A DNA stretch of 64,000 nucleotides from Pelobates cultripes (Eukaryota; Chordata; Amphibia; Anura; Pelobatidae). The stretch's first letter is position 1, and the number at the start of each line of letters is the position of its first letter. The DNA is taken from assembly GCA_933207985.1 (NCBI GenBank), contig OW240913.1, positions 270,589,081-270,653,080 of the forward strand, in the 5' to 3' direction. The notes beneath the pieces are model-generated. The model had not been told where the DNA came from. It saw nothing but the letters and a program-made list of their open reading frames with translations, and made no database searches. The translations under genes were made by a program, and so were the position numbers. Positions 55,212 to 64,000 of this stretch are shown piece by piece.

Positions 55212-55592
55212 TCCCTTTTTTACATTTCTTGCTCTGTCTCTATCTTCCAGTATGGCCATGCGGTTGTTTAGGTCAGTATTATTTTTCTGTTGTGTGTTAA
55301 GGGCTGCATCCGTAGCTCTTTGTGCCACCCTTGTTGTTCCCAGGTCTGCTTCAACAGTGACAACCCGTCCAGACAAGGCAGCCATCTCTTCCATCAGCAG
55401 GGCCATGTCGGCTCGGAGCATAGCCCTAATTTGCTGTGACAAGGCTTTAATGTCTGCCTTAGTGGATGGGGCAGCGTAACCAGGTTCAGAATGGCCTGGT
55501 GCCAGAGCAGGCTTCCATGGGAATGTAGATATGGTTTCAGGTAGGCGATCTTCATCCGAGGAAGTAGTATGATAGGCCTCTGGTGACGCCAT
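55212..55592 (-). pseudogene. L1-like ORF1, N-terminal and coiled-coil part
   Basis: An ATG at 55592 (MASPEAYHTT) opens a frame with a Pro/Ala-rich head (residues 1-40), a long heptad-like coiled coil (about 45-105: ...QIRAMLRADMALLMEEM...), and AILEDRDRARNVK at about 108-120, where the RNA-recognition domain should begin. Homology stops there at the junction with the Rex1-like fragment. The following codons to 55167 are read through the other element. The 5' leader probably extends to about 55690. The family is RNA-binding and trimerises through the coiled coil. Confidence 0.75.
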
Positions 55593-55919
55593 TTTGACCT
55601 TCTCTGGCTTACCATACTGGCACAGGAACGTCCCGATATCTCGGATCCCCGGATCCGCCTGCTACTTTTTAGTTTTCTTCCCCATCGGTATCGGAGGGGG
55701 TAGGCAGTAGTATTCGATGTTTAGGTAGGGTGTAATGGGCAGGGGATCACTCTTATTGGTAATCTGATCTGGAGCTTGAGCAGTGTACGTACGACTTGGT
55801 CTGCCCCCCAATATTTTATTTTGAAGTATCTCTTAAAGGGCCACACTGAACTCTCACCGTCCAATTCTGTTACTTTCCCACCTTGACCTTCTCCTGTTGC
55901 ACCCTGATAGCAGCTTCTG

Positions 55920-56140
55920 CAACTAAAATGTAATTCCGAACAAGAACAATGTGTTTTGTTTGCACAGGCTGATTTTTAAACACATTTATTGCAGTTTTAA
56001 GACAATTACTGTGAGTATTATTGCCATGGAGCTATGTTAAATATTTAGCCACACAAACAATACTGATCCCTGCGAAAGATGGGCATTAAAATAGAAAAGA
56101 GGTACAACATACAGACCTTTTCTCCTAAATAGGGACACTT
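55920..56140 (-). repeat. TACCTCCC-family repeat, copy 8 (partial)
   Basis: Words caggctgatttttaaacaca, tttattgcagtttt, tactgtgagtattattg and aaaagaggtacaac are in the inverse family order. Confidence 0.55.
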
Positions 56141-56445
56141 TGCAGGTGTTTTTCAGGATTTTATTGAAAAGAGCCCTAGACCCAACTCTTATATTTTTGG
56201 ATTTAAGGCATAAACTGATGTTTTGATTCAACATTTTTGTTTTCTGCTGTAATGTAATTTCTGACAGTTCATTGTGGCAGTGCTAGAAGTCCTCCAACTT
56301 CTATCACTTCCTGCCTTACCTAATGTACTTTGAGAAAGGTCATGCAGGTGCAAGCTTGATAACAACAAAGGAAGTGAAAAGTTTAAAGTAAAATTCAAGC
56401 TGGAAACTCCCAGTACAAAGTACATTTAGCAGTATGATTGTTTGG
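56141..56445. other. No feature recognised
   Basis: Non-repetitive sequence preceding the tandem duplication. Confidence 0.4.
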
Positions 56446-57355
56446 AAACATCAGCGTGTGCAGAAGATTTTCAGGACTACTGTTAATTTCACTCTTCACT
56501 CGCTTTTTCATGCCCTTGTTGGTCTTATAAAAACTAACTACACTATCACTACTATAAATACAAATTAGAATGTTGCAATTCCTTTTACTAAAGTTTTTAA
56601 TTATTATTGCAAACAAACAAATATACCGTATATAAATCTTTCAAATGATGTTGAGGGTTGTCAGGGGGGACCCATTTACCTGACTCTCTTGGAGAAAAAA
56701 GTGTACTCTCCTGGGAAGGCCAGCAAATAGCCCCTTTACGTGTAGGGGGTGAATGTGTGTGCCCCTTCTTCCCTTCCTGTACAGATTCATGTACATTAGG
56801 TGGGCTAGGTGCCATCCACAATTGTAAAGGTTGTTGTATGATCATTAAAGAATTCTCTATGGGTTTTCATTCTGCTAATTTTCAGGTGGGTTGAGTTATA
56901 TCATCAGCGTATGCAGAAGATTTTCAGGACTGCTGCTAATGTCATTCTTTTTTCGTTTTTTTCATGTCCTTGCTGGCCTTATAAAAACTAGCTACACTAT
57001 CACTACTATAAATACAAATACAAATGTGAATTTTGCAATTACGTCTACTAATGTTTTTTTTAAATTATTATTGCAGATTGACAAATATATACATAATCTT
57101 TCAAATGATGGTGGGGGTCCTAGGACCATTATTGATTGGCTCTCTTGGAGAAAAAAAATTGTACTCTCCAGGGAAGGCCAGCAAATAGCCCCTTTACCTG
57201 TGGGAGGTGAATGTGTGTGCCCCTTCTTCCCTTCCAGTACAGATTCATGTACATTAGGTGGGCTAGGTGCCATCCACAATTGTAAAGGTTGTTGTTTGAT
57301 CATTAAATAATTCTCTATGGGTTTTCATTCTGCTAATTTTCATGTGGGGTGAGTT
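56446..57355. repeat. Tandem duplication of a ~455-bp segment
   Basis: 56446-56900 and 56903-57355 share, in order, gcagaagattttcaggact, aactacactatcactactataaatac, aggccagcaaatagcccctt, ctaggtgccatccacaattg and attctctatgggttttcatt, with scattered differences. A minus-strand frame (QQPLQLWMAPSPPNVHES...) is open in both copies, but the differences I checked there change amino acids, so it is not obviously under constraint. The unit is not any transposon I recognise. Confidence 0.85.
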
Positions 57356-57374
57356 ATATCTAGATAGGCAAAGT

Positions 57375-57834
57375 TTAAAGGACCACTCTAGGCACCCAGA
57401 CCACTTCAGCTTAATGAAGTGGTCTGGGTGCCTGGTCCAGCTAGGGTTAACCCATTTTTTCATAAACATAGCAGTTTCAGAGAAACTGCTATGTTTATGA
57501 ATGGGTTAAGCCTTCCCCCTAATCCTCTAGTGGCTGTCTCATTGACAGCCACTAGAGGCGCTTGCGTGCTTCTCACTGTGATTTTCACAGTGAGAGCATG
57601 CCAGCGTCCATAGGAAAGCATTATGAATGCTTTACTATGTGACCGGCTGAATGCGCGCGCAGCTCTTGCCGCGCGTGCGCATTCAGTCCAGGAGGAGGAA
57701 CGGAGGAGGATCGGAGGAGGAGAGCTCCCCGCCCAGCGCTGGAAAAAGGTAAGTTATTACCCCTTTCCCCTTTCCAGAGCCGGGCGAAAGGGGGTCCCTG
57801 AGTATGTTTTCCTGGTACTATAGTGGTCCTATAA
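57375..57834. mobile_element. T2-type MITE, copy B
   Basis: It starts TTAAAGGACCACTCTAGGCA and ends CTATAGTGGTCCTATAA (the last TTAA mutated to ATAA). It is very similar to copy A through the aaacatagcagtttc hairpin and the ggaggaggagagctc block. It retains an 'acagtgagagc...aaagcattatgaatgctt' stretch that copy A lacks. Confidence 0.87.
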
Positions 57835-57839
57835 GCTGG

Positions 57840-57935
57840 GTTTTGCAATTATCTTATTATAATTATTATTGTTTACATATTGCCAGCATATGAAACGCTT
57901 TACATTTATACATTGGAGTTATAAAACAAAAAGTA
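57840..57935. mobile_element. LINE-tail-like repeat (weak)
   Basis: ttattataattattattgtttacatattgcc...aaacgctttac resembles a decayed (ATT)n-tailed gcgcca repeat. Confidence 0.3.
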
Positions 57936-58140
57936 TTGACCTAAAAAGTAGTGTTCACAGAGGCATAAGGTGAAGAGGGCCCTGCTCGAACAATCAAAAA
58001 GGAAGGGAAAGAGAAACACATGGATGAAAAACGTGTCAGAGGAGAGAATGATGGATACGATGACTGTGTAAAGTTATTCCTGTGAAAATTGTGCACGGAG
58101 TCAATATAGAGTAGAACAAGAGAAAGAGTTACATACATAG

Positions 58141-58345
58141 TTACATAGCTGAAAAGAGACTTGCGTCCATAAAGTTCAGCCTTTCTCACATATGTTTTTG
58201 CTGTTGATCCAAAAGAAGGCAAAAAAAACCCAGTCTGAAGCGCTTCCAATTTTGCAACAAACTAGGAAAAAAATCCTTCTTGACTAAAAAATGGCAGTCA
58301 GATATCTCCTTGAATAAAGAAGCTATTACCCCACTAATTAGAAAT
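58141..58345 (-). mobile_element. CR1/L2-type LINE 3' end
   Basis: Plus strand tagttacatagctgaaaagag...cataaagttcagccttt...ttgatccaaaagaaggcaa is the inverse of the 3' end at 21150-21343. Same family, 5'-truncated. Confidence 0.7.
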
Positions 58346-58369
58346 TATATCCCTGCATATAGTGAGTAC

Positions 58370-58957
58370 TAGGGATCGACCGATATTGATTTTTTTCAAA
58401 CCGATACCAATAATCTGTGAACTTTCAGGCCAATAGCCAATAACTTACCGATACCAATATTCTGTACATTTAGCGTTTTGAAAAAAACAATTTTTACACA
58501 AATCTATTGTTAACTGAAAATGTTAACATACCAGCCAGATTTTTTTATTTTTTCAAGAATATTTAGTGTTTCTTTCCCTTCCCCTCCTTTAGCGGTCCTC
58601 TCCCCTCTCTCCCCCCCCTTAGTGTTTTTTATTCTCCTTCCCTGTCCTTAAGTGTGCTTCCCCCCTCACAGTGTGCCCCATTACCTCTCTTGTAGCTTTG
58701 GCTGAGCGGAGCGGAGCGGACCGTGGTACAGGAACTTCAGTTTCCTGTACCCGGCCGGACTGACAGGAAGTGCTCTCTCAGTGAGAGATTCACTTGTCAA
58801 AGCTACACTGAGACTGTGCGCTTCCTTCCTGCCGGTCACTCGATTCTTAGGTCCCCCCAGGCCTGTGCTGCCACCACCGGCTCTCACATTATCTGCAATA
58901 TTGTTACCGATATTTGCCAAAATCCCAAATATTGGCCCAATAATCCGTCTCTCCCTA
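58370..58957. mobile_element. hAT-type element, TAGGGATCGACC terminus, 8-bp TSD with one mismatch
   Basis: It starts TAGGGATCGACCGATATTGA and ends AATCCGTCTCTCCCTA. The flanks are gtgagtac (58362-58369) and gtgtgtac (58958-58965). Subterminal ccgatac/gtatcgg-like words match the family end at 8820-8928. The 588-bp interior is C/T-rich then GC-rich, with an agtgctctctcagtgagag hairpin. No coding capacity. Confidence 0.8.
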
Positions 58958-58965
58958 GTGTGTAC

Positions 58966-60878
58966 TGTAAAAGCTTACGGTATGTGTGGGGAAAGGGAGG
59001 ACTGTTATAATAAGAGAAGTAAACCAGATAGACTTTCCTAAAAAGGTGCCTTTTTAGTGATTTCTTAAAGGGAACATTTATACCTTGCTATTTTTTTTTC
59101 CTACTCATTTTCACTCTCACAAACTGATTCTGTATATGTTATTTTGATATATGCGCAGTAATTCTTAAGCAACATTATTTATGTACCTACAGTTACTTGA
59201 AGTCTCACAATGACAGGTGTATGCATTATGGTATTTGTTTAGAGTGGGATACTGAGGTTTTTCTAAATATTTTTTTCTGTGTGCTCATGTTCTGGGACAT
59301 TTTCAGTGGTGAATAGGGCACGTTACATTATCCTAGAATATTTCTCAGGCAGGTTCAGGTGGCTATTCTGTTCATATAGAAACAAGAGTTAATATTGTAT
59401 GGTAATTTTGGTGGTCTTAGCTGGTGCTCATTGACCTCCTAGCTATCATGTATTCATGTATTGATCAAGAACTGCCATCAGGTTATCATATACAAGAATG
59501 GTCTGGTTGCTAGGTTACTACATTGAACTCCTAGGTTACTTTTTTTTCTGGGCTAAAGCCAACTCCCATCCTTCATGTTTGAGGTATTTTTCCCTTGGCC
59601 CAAACCATACTTTGTAGCCTAGCATACTCAGTTAGAGCCTGACCTATCACGTTCTTCCTTTTTGTCTGTCTTGTGTTATACTGGTCACAGAGAGGCCAAG
59701 ATCCATCCACAATGGTTAGTAGTATAAGCCTCACAGAGGAAATTATAGATAGAGCCTCTCAAAAGACGTGGCACCAAGCAGAGTCTCAGCAACCACCTCA
59801 TAGAGTAATTGCTTTGTTTCAAGGCTTAGGGTAGCATGTCCAGACCTGGATAGGTGGGAGGAGGGTTTGTCATCTCATGGTCACTTACTTACCATCTTTA
59901 TGACTCCTAGAATGTTGGTAGGTTCACAGACAACTCTTTACATTCCATCATTCCAGCAAGGGATTGAAACTCAGAAAGACCAAGTTTACTAAGGTAATGC
60001 AATTAGGCTGGTCCAGACTGGTCCTTCTACATCTGATCAGAGCAGACTCAGGGACAAAATGGGGAGACCTATTGTATATATAGAGAATGTGCAGGAATGT
60101 AATACCTTTGATTCAGCAGGATGTGCCTTCAGTGTCTGAAGATTGCCTCATATGTGCTGTTATTTTTCAAAAATATGTGCCCCAACAGACTCTATGCTAG
60201 CCAATCACTAATCAACATATGCAGACTTTTGTTGGCTTTCCACCCATTTGCTTTTTTAATTGCTTTTCTTGAGTCTGGTTTTGCTCACAGTCTTGCATAA
60301 GTGTATTCTATCACTCCCTAATGGGTCGTTGGAAGGTCCCAACCTCCAGTTATTCATAAAAGACCAGATACAGTAGATGCACTAATAGCAAAATAATTTG
60401 GGAATGGCTTCATGTTATGTTGTTTCTTAGACGCTCTTTTTTAACCTAGAGAATTAATGCATTGCAAATTGCTGCAGGCATGTACATTATTAAAAAAGTT
60501 AATCATTAACATGTCTACTCTGAATGCTTCTTTTGCTCCCAGTCTCAATTTTCTTATCTCATCTGAGGACTTGCAGTTCACCTCTTATACTGTTAGCAAG
60601 TGGAGGTTGCTAATGCATTCAGTGCATCAAATCTCCTCTGGGTAAACCCATCTTTGTGGCATCTTCATGACGTAAAGTGATTGGTGAAATACTGTTTTGC
60701 TATGTACTCACATTTGGGGCTGGAAGTTTAAGAAAGCATATGTTATTACTTAACCGTGGTAGATGCCAACTGGTGGTACATTACCTGGACAATTACCTGG
60801 AAAATAATTTAAAAAAACCTTGTGCTACACAAGACGCTTAGGTGCCACCAAGTCAGTTTTCCACAGACATGAGGTTCC
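58966..60878. other. No feature recognised
   Basis: The longest stretch in the right half with no TE I can name. No convincing exon was found. Confidence 0.4.
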
Positions 60879-61421
60879 CTATTCATAGAGTACGACTGAA
60901 GTCGCCACTGTAGAGGTGGTTCCGCCAGCAGCCGCTAGGCGGTATATCCCGTCTATTGAAAATTTCTTGGCTTGGGCCTGGGGCAGTATGGAGGACACCA
61001 GGCGCCTCACATAATGGGGCAGTTCGTCCGGCGTGATTGTGTCTGGGATCCCTCTGATTTTCAGGTGGTTGCGCCGTGACCGGTCGTCCAGAGTGGTGTA
61101 ATGGAGTGAGAGGGCCTGTTGGTGCGTTTGCATGGCTAGAACTGTATTTTGGACGTCTGAGAGCCCCTGTCTGAGTGTTACTATGTCCTCTTCAGAGGCC
61201 TTCACCCTGGTGTCCACTGCCTGAATGCCTGATTTTATACTTGCCACGTCTGTCGCCAGAAGCGTCTTGAGCTCTTGGACCAGATTACGGAAGTCCCGTT
61301 GAGTGACCGGTGCCGACCCCTCTGCGCTCTCTGCAGTGCTTAGTACCTGTTCTGGCGGGGGGTCTGGTTGTGCAGGCTCTGCTAGAGTTTGTGGTGATCT
61401 GTGATCCGCCATTTTCGTCAT
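60879..61421 (-). pseudogene. L1-like ORF1, N-terminal two-thirds
   Basis: An ATG at 61421 (MTKMADHRS; a second ATG at 61412, MADHRS, is a plausible start) opens 180 codons. A Pro/Ala-rich head (1-40) is followed by a coiled coil (about 45-110) and TLDDRSRRNHLKIRGIPDTI at about 111-130, the start of the RNA-recognition domain. DELPHYVRRLVSSILPQ and FSIDGIYRLA follow, matching FDGVYRIA in the copy at 2276. The frame ends in VVLYE, which is not family sequence, so the copy is cut near 60890 with no C-terminal domain or ORF2. The minus-strand leader extends to about 61735. Confidence 0.8.
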
Positions 61422-61735
61422 CTGGTTTCTCTGTAACAGGGCCCCTATATCCTTGGAACCTGGCTGTGGCTCCAGGGGGGCTTCTGGGTTCGCCTACCCA
61501 TCTGTGCTCGGTGTGATTGAGGGATGTCTTGGAAGAATTCAGCCTCTAGTGCCCCGTGAGGCCGCCAGCAGTCCAGCAGATCCGACCAGGCTGGGTTCAG
61601 AGTGTGCTTGTAGGCCTCAAGCCTGCGTTTCTATCTCTTGACCCTTACCGGCTGAAAGAACGGCATAGGTCCTCTCCCGGTCGCCTGCTCTGCTAGGTGA
61701 CAGACTGTAGCAGGTAGGGAGAGAGGATTTGTTTT
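61422..61735 (-). other. Probable 5' leader of the L1-like copy
   Basis: GC-rich sequence directly upstream of ORF1 on the minus strand. No other feature. Confidence 0.45.
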
Positions 61736-62222
61736 GGAACCTTTTTTAGAGCACTGTTTCAAATGTTGGATAAATCCAGTTTTGAGGCAGGTACTAGGCT
61801 GGTATTGAGAGCCATAATGTTAGAGTTATTCACTAAACACTGTAAATTAACCCATTTACGACTGCAATTCACAGATTTACTAAAGCCAAATGCAGTCAGG
61901 ATTTAGTCGTTCTGACCGTTTTTGTAACATTTGTTCAGAAGCATTTGGAAAACCACTAATATCTGCTTCTGTAAAGCACAGGAATCAGAGATTTATAAAC
62001 AGCCACAAGGTGGCCAAAAATAAACCATAGGCATTTGGAAGAATGCACTTTCGCAACTTATTACAACAGCTTTTTGCAAGGGAATTGATCATTTGAAAAA
62101 CTATTTGCCTGTTAAAAAACAACTGAAATCTGGACTAGGGTCCTTGTTAGGCCAAAGGCAAAGTATCAAGTAACTCCACACAACTGAAAATAGTTTCTAC
62201 ATAGCTACCCCTGGCAATAGAG
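61736..62222. other. No feature recognised
   Basis: AT-rich. Contains ttagagttattcactaaac, which may be a repeat fragment. Confidence 0.35.
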
Positions 62223-62414
62223 CAGTGTTAATTTTCACAGCAAATTTTGATTTAGTTTTAGTCATACTCTTTTGACTACAATGTAATTTATTTTCATTAT
62301 AGTTTTTGTCATAATCAATGTATTTTTATTTAGTTATAGTTTCTTTTTCACCACTGAACACATGGATTTGACAACAAGCATGACGAAAATGTTTTGGCTA
62401 CGAAATTTACACTG
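62223..62414. mobile_element. MITE-like element, CAGTGTTAATTT ends
   Basis: Left CAGTGTTAATTTTC, right GAAATTTACACTG. The inner halves are rich in tttagtcat/gactacaatg words with inverse symmetry. hAT-like by its CAGTG end, but I see no matching 8-bp duplication. Confidence 0.45.
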
Positions 62415-62644
62415 GTATGTATATAATGGAGAGGAAGAGCACAGTGAGGGGATGAAAAGAAAGCAGTCAAATAAAGAGCAGAGATTCAGAGTCCGAGGTG
62501 TCAAATTATAAAAAGTATTGAGACCATGTGCAAGAGGTCAGGGAGCCATGTAAGATGCTAGGGGCTAAGAACTAGAGCCTTTGAATTAAGCCGACTGACT
62601 GTAGTGTTCCTGTGTCCTGAATGTACAAGACTAGAGAATTACGA

Positions 62645-62790
62645 TTCTGATTATTATCATTATCATTTATATAGTGCCAACATATTCCGCAGCGCTGTGT
62701 AATATTATAAAAGGGGAATCAATAGATGAGATAATTACAAAATGTTACAGGAACAATAGATTGATGAGAACCCTGATCAAAAGAACTTAC
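62645..62790. mobile_element. LINE-tail-like repeat
   Basis: tattatcattatcatttatatagtgccaacatattccgcagcgctgtgtaatatt matches the gcgcca...agcgctgt pattern at 52975. CR1/L2-clade tail or derived SINE. Confidence 0.5.
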
Positions 62791-62798
62791 ATCTGATG

Positions 62799-63818
62799 TT
62801 AACCCCTTAAAGACGGCGGGCGTTCTATGCCGGCCTTTTTTGGGCAGTCCTAAACGCCTGAGGGCGGCATAGAACGTCCTTGACTTCCAGGGGGCTTACC
62901 AGGCCCCGCCCATCCCAGGTCCAGGCAGCCCTCTTCTGCATGATCCGGCCTTCCAGGGCCATGTGATCATGGGGTCCTTGTGATCACATGGCTGGTATAG
63001 CCGGCTCACGCAGTGCCAGCAGGGGGACTGCCTGAGCTCTCAGGCTGTACCCCTGCTGCCTGTAAAAAAGTTTTAAAAGTTAGTAAAAGTAAAAAAAAAG
63101 TTTAATAAAGTAAATTAAAGTACTTAGATCATATATATATACATTTAGAATGATGTTATAAATACATATATCTGGAATAAAGAATACTTTCTTGGAAAGC
63201 CTAGGAGTGTACACATATATATTTAAATTTTACATATATATTTATATAATATTTTTACATGATTAAGTCATTTCATTAATTACCATTTGAGGGGTTGCCT
63301 GACAACCCAGGCAGAAAGTACAGAGTATATGGTTCGCAAGTCCTACAGTATATTAAACCCTGTAACTTTCCAAGACACCATAAAACATGCACATAGGGGG
63401 GTACTGTTTTACTAGGGAGACTTCGCTGAACATAAATATTAGTGTTTCAAAACCGTAAAACATATACCTTTGGATTCCCCACCCCGGTTTCCTTCTGTAT
63501 CCCCATACTATTTGAAAACAATAAAAAATAAGTTATAAAAAAAAAAAAAAAACATAAAACATATCACAACAATGATATTGTCTGTGAAAGTGCAGTTTTT
63601 TGCATTTTTCACACACAAACTGCACTTTCACTGACGATATAATTGTTGTGATAAGTTGTAATGTTTGGAAACACTAATATTTGTGTTCAGCAAAGTCTCC
63701 TGAGTATAACAGTACCCACCATGTACAGGTTTTATAGTGTTTTCAAAAGTTACAGAGTGTGATATAAGACTTGCATTTCCATTTTTTCACATTGAAATTC
63801 GCCAGATTGGTTATGTTG
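62799..63818 (+). mobile_element. TTAA-family DNA transposon with large internal palindrome
   Basis: It starts TTAACCCCTTAAAGACGG. The left GC-rich part matches 1-212 in family words. The right part carries a long inverted repeat (63337-63773) and then words shared with 20150-20280. No transposase frame. It is interrupted at 63819 by a hAT end, so its right terminus is outside the window. Confidence 0.6.
63337..63773. repeat. Large interrupted palindrome
   Basis: The left arm (63337-63460 plus 63555-63598) pairs with the right arm (63612-63773): gcaagtcctac/…acttgc, acaccataaaaca/tgtacaggttttatagtgt, and atatcacaacaatgatattg/ataattgttgtgataa. About 95 bp including an A15 run interrupts the left arm, and a short ttttttgcatttttc loop sits at the centre. 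Confidence 0.85.
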
Positions 63819-64000
63819 CATAGGCGTGCGCACGGGGTGTGCCGGGATCTCCCCTGTCGGCTCATGCAGAGCTGGCGCTATCCGAGCGCCGGCTCTGCTC
63901 TCAGCCTCCCTCCCCACTGCAGCATGGAGGGAGGCAGGAGAGGACCCGGGGAGCTCAAGCAGCAGCTCCGCCTGGTTCCTCTCGCAAGATCTGAGTGTTG
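63819..64000. mobile_element. Left end of a hAT element (CATAGGCGTGCGCAC family), runs off window
   Basis: CATAGGCGTGCGCACGGGGT matches the ends of the 7111-9740 element. The following gagccggc/agcctccctcc text is the inverse of 9590-9720, so this is the opposite end leading. The putative left TSD is ttatgttg (63811-63818); its partner lies outside. Confidence 0.8.

Noticed and set aside
56597..57303. Paired minus-strand frames QQPLQLWMAPSPPN... as a real duplicated gene
   Set aside because: Differences between copies that I checked are mostly amino-acid changing and no protein family is recognised; kept only as a finding to test.
62223..62414. Confident hAT assignment for the CAGTGTTAATTT element
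   Set aside because: Ends are plausible but the flanking 8 bp (caatagag and gtatgtat) do not match, so it is listed only as MITE-like.
1..64000. tRNA, rRNA, bacterial operons or CRISPR arrays
   Set aside because: No cloverleaf with A/B boxes, no rRNA text, no spaced direct repeats with unique spacers; the tandem arrays are ordinary minisatellites.

Overview
The window reads as repeat-dense, non-coding vertebrate DNA, most likely from an anuran amphibian. The evidence is the repeat content: TTAAAGG-ended T2-type MITEs, several Tc1 elements, hAT elements with 8-bp duplications, Penelope-like debris with a GIY-YIG domain, L1-like and CR1/L2/Rex1-like LINE pieces, and long GT/GA-rich minisatellites. 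I see no complete host gene, no tRNA or rRNA and no CRISPR. The one candidate host exon is a short 3' terminal exon at 21824-21952, followed by an AATAAA signal. All other coding potential belongs to transposable elements (TEs) or is an artefact of tandem repeats.

Layout. 1-7.1 kb: the end of a TTAA element, a solo LTR with a 5-bp target-site duplication (TSD), an L1-like ORF1 split by a T2 MITE, then mostly unrecognised DNA. 7.1-15 kb: a minisatellite-rich block built on two hAT elements with perfect 8-bp TSDs (7111-9740 and 10397-11831), one of which contains Penelope-like sequence and a 100-N gap, followed by a 1.2-kb minisatellite with higher-order duplication. 15-28.5 kb: sparse, with eight window-wide copies of a TACCTCCC-ended interspersed repeat, LINE tails, L1-like 5' halves, a perfect 147-bp hAT MITE and the candidate exon. 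28.5-39.5 kb: a Tc1 element with one nonsense codon inside older repeat DNA, a Penelope-like GIY-YIG fragment, and a 700-bp Penelope-like unit with a hammerhead-like motif at one end.

39.5-53 kb is a deeply nested transposon stack. A Tc1 copy (39562-41086) and a (TA)n tract abut an older Tc1 copy. The older copy now lies in three pieces (41125-41573, 45587-46054, 52714-52790). It was split by a 4.0-kb insertion with a 12-bp TSD, itself hit by an L1 insertion with a 13-bp TSD, and by a 6.65-kb hAT insertion with a 7/8 TSD. The hAT holds another Tc1 copy, a T2 fragment and a second hAT (TSD GCCTTCAC), which holds a fragment of a third hAT family and a 1.1-kb GA mirror repeat.

53-64 kb: LINE fragments, a 455-bp tandem duplication, a second good T2 MITE copy, L1-like ORF1 fragments, further hAT elements, and a TTAA element with a large palindrome, entered by a hAT that runs off the window.

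Nothing forms an operon or pathway. The biology visible is transposon succession: which element jumped into which, readable from target-site duplications. The most interesting molecular signal is a hammerhead-ribozyme-like core recurring in three Penelope-like units.
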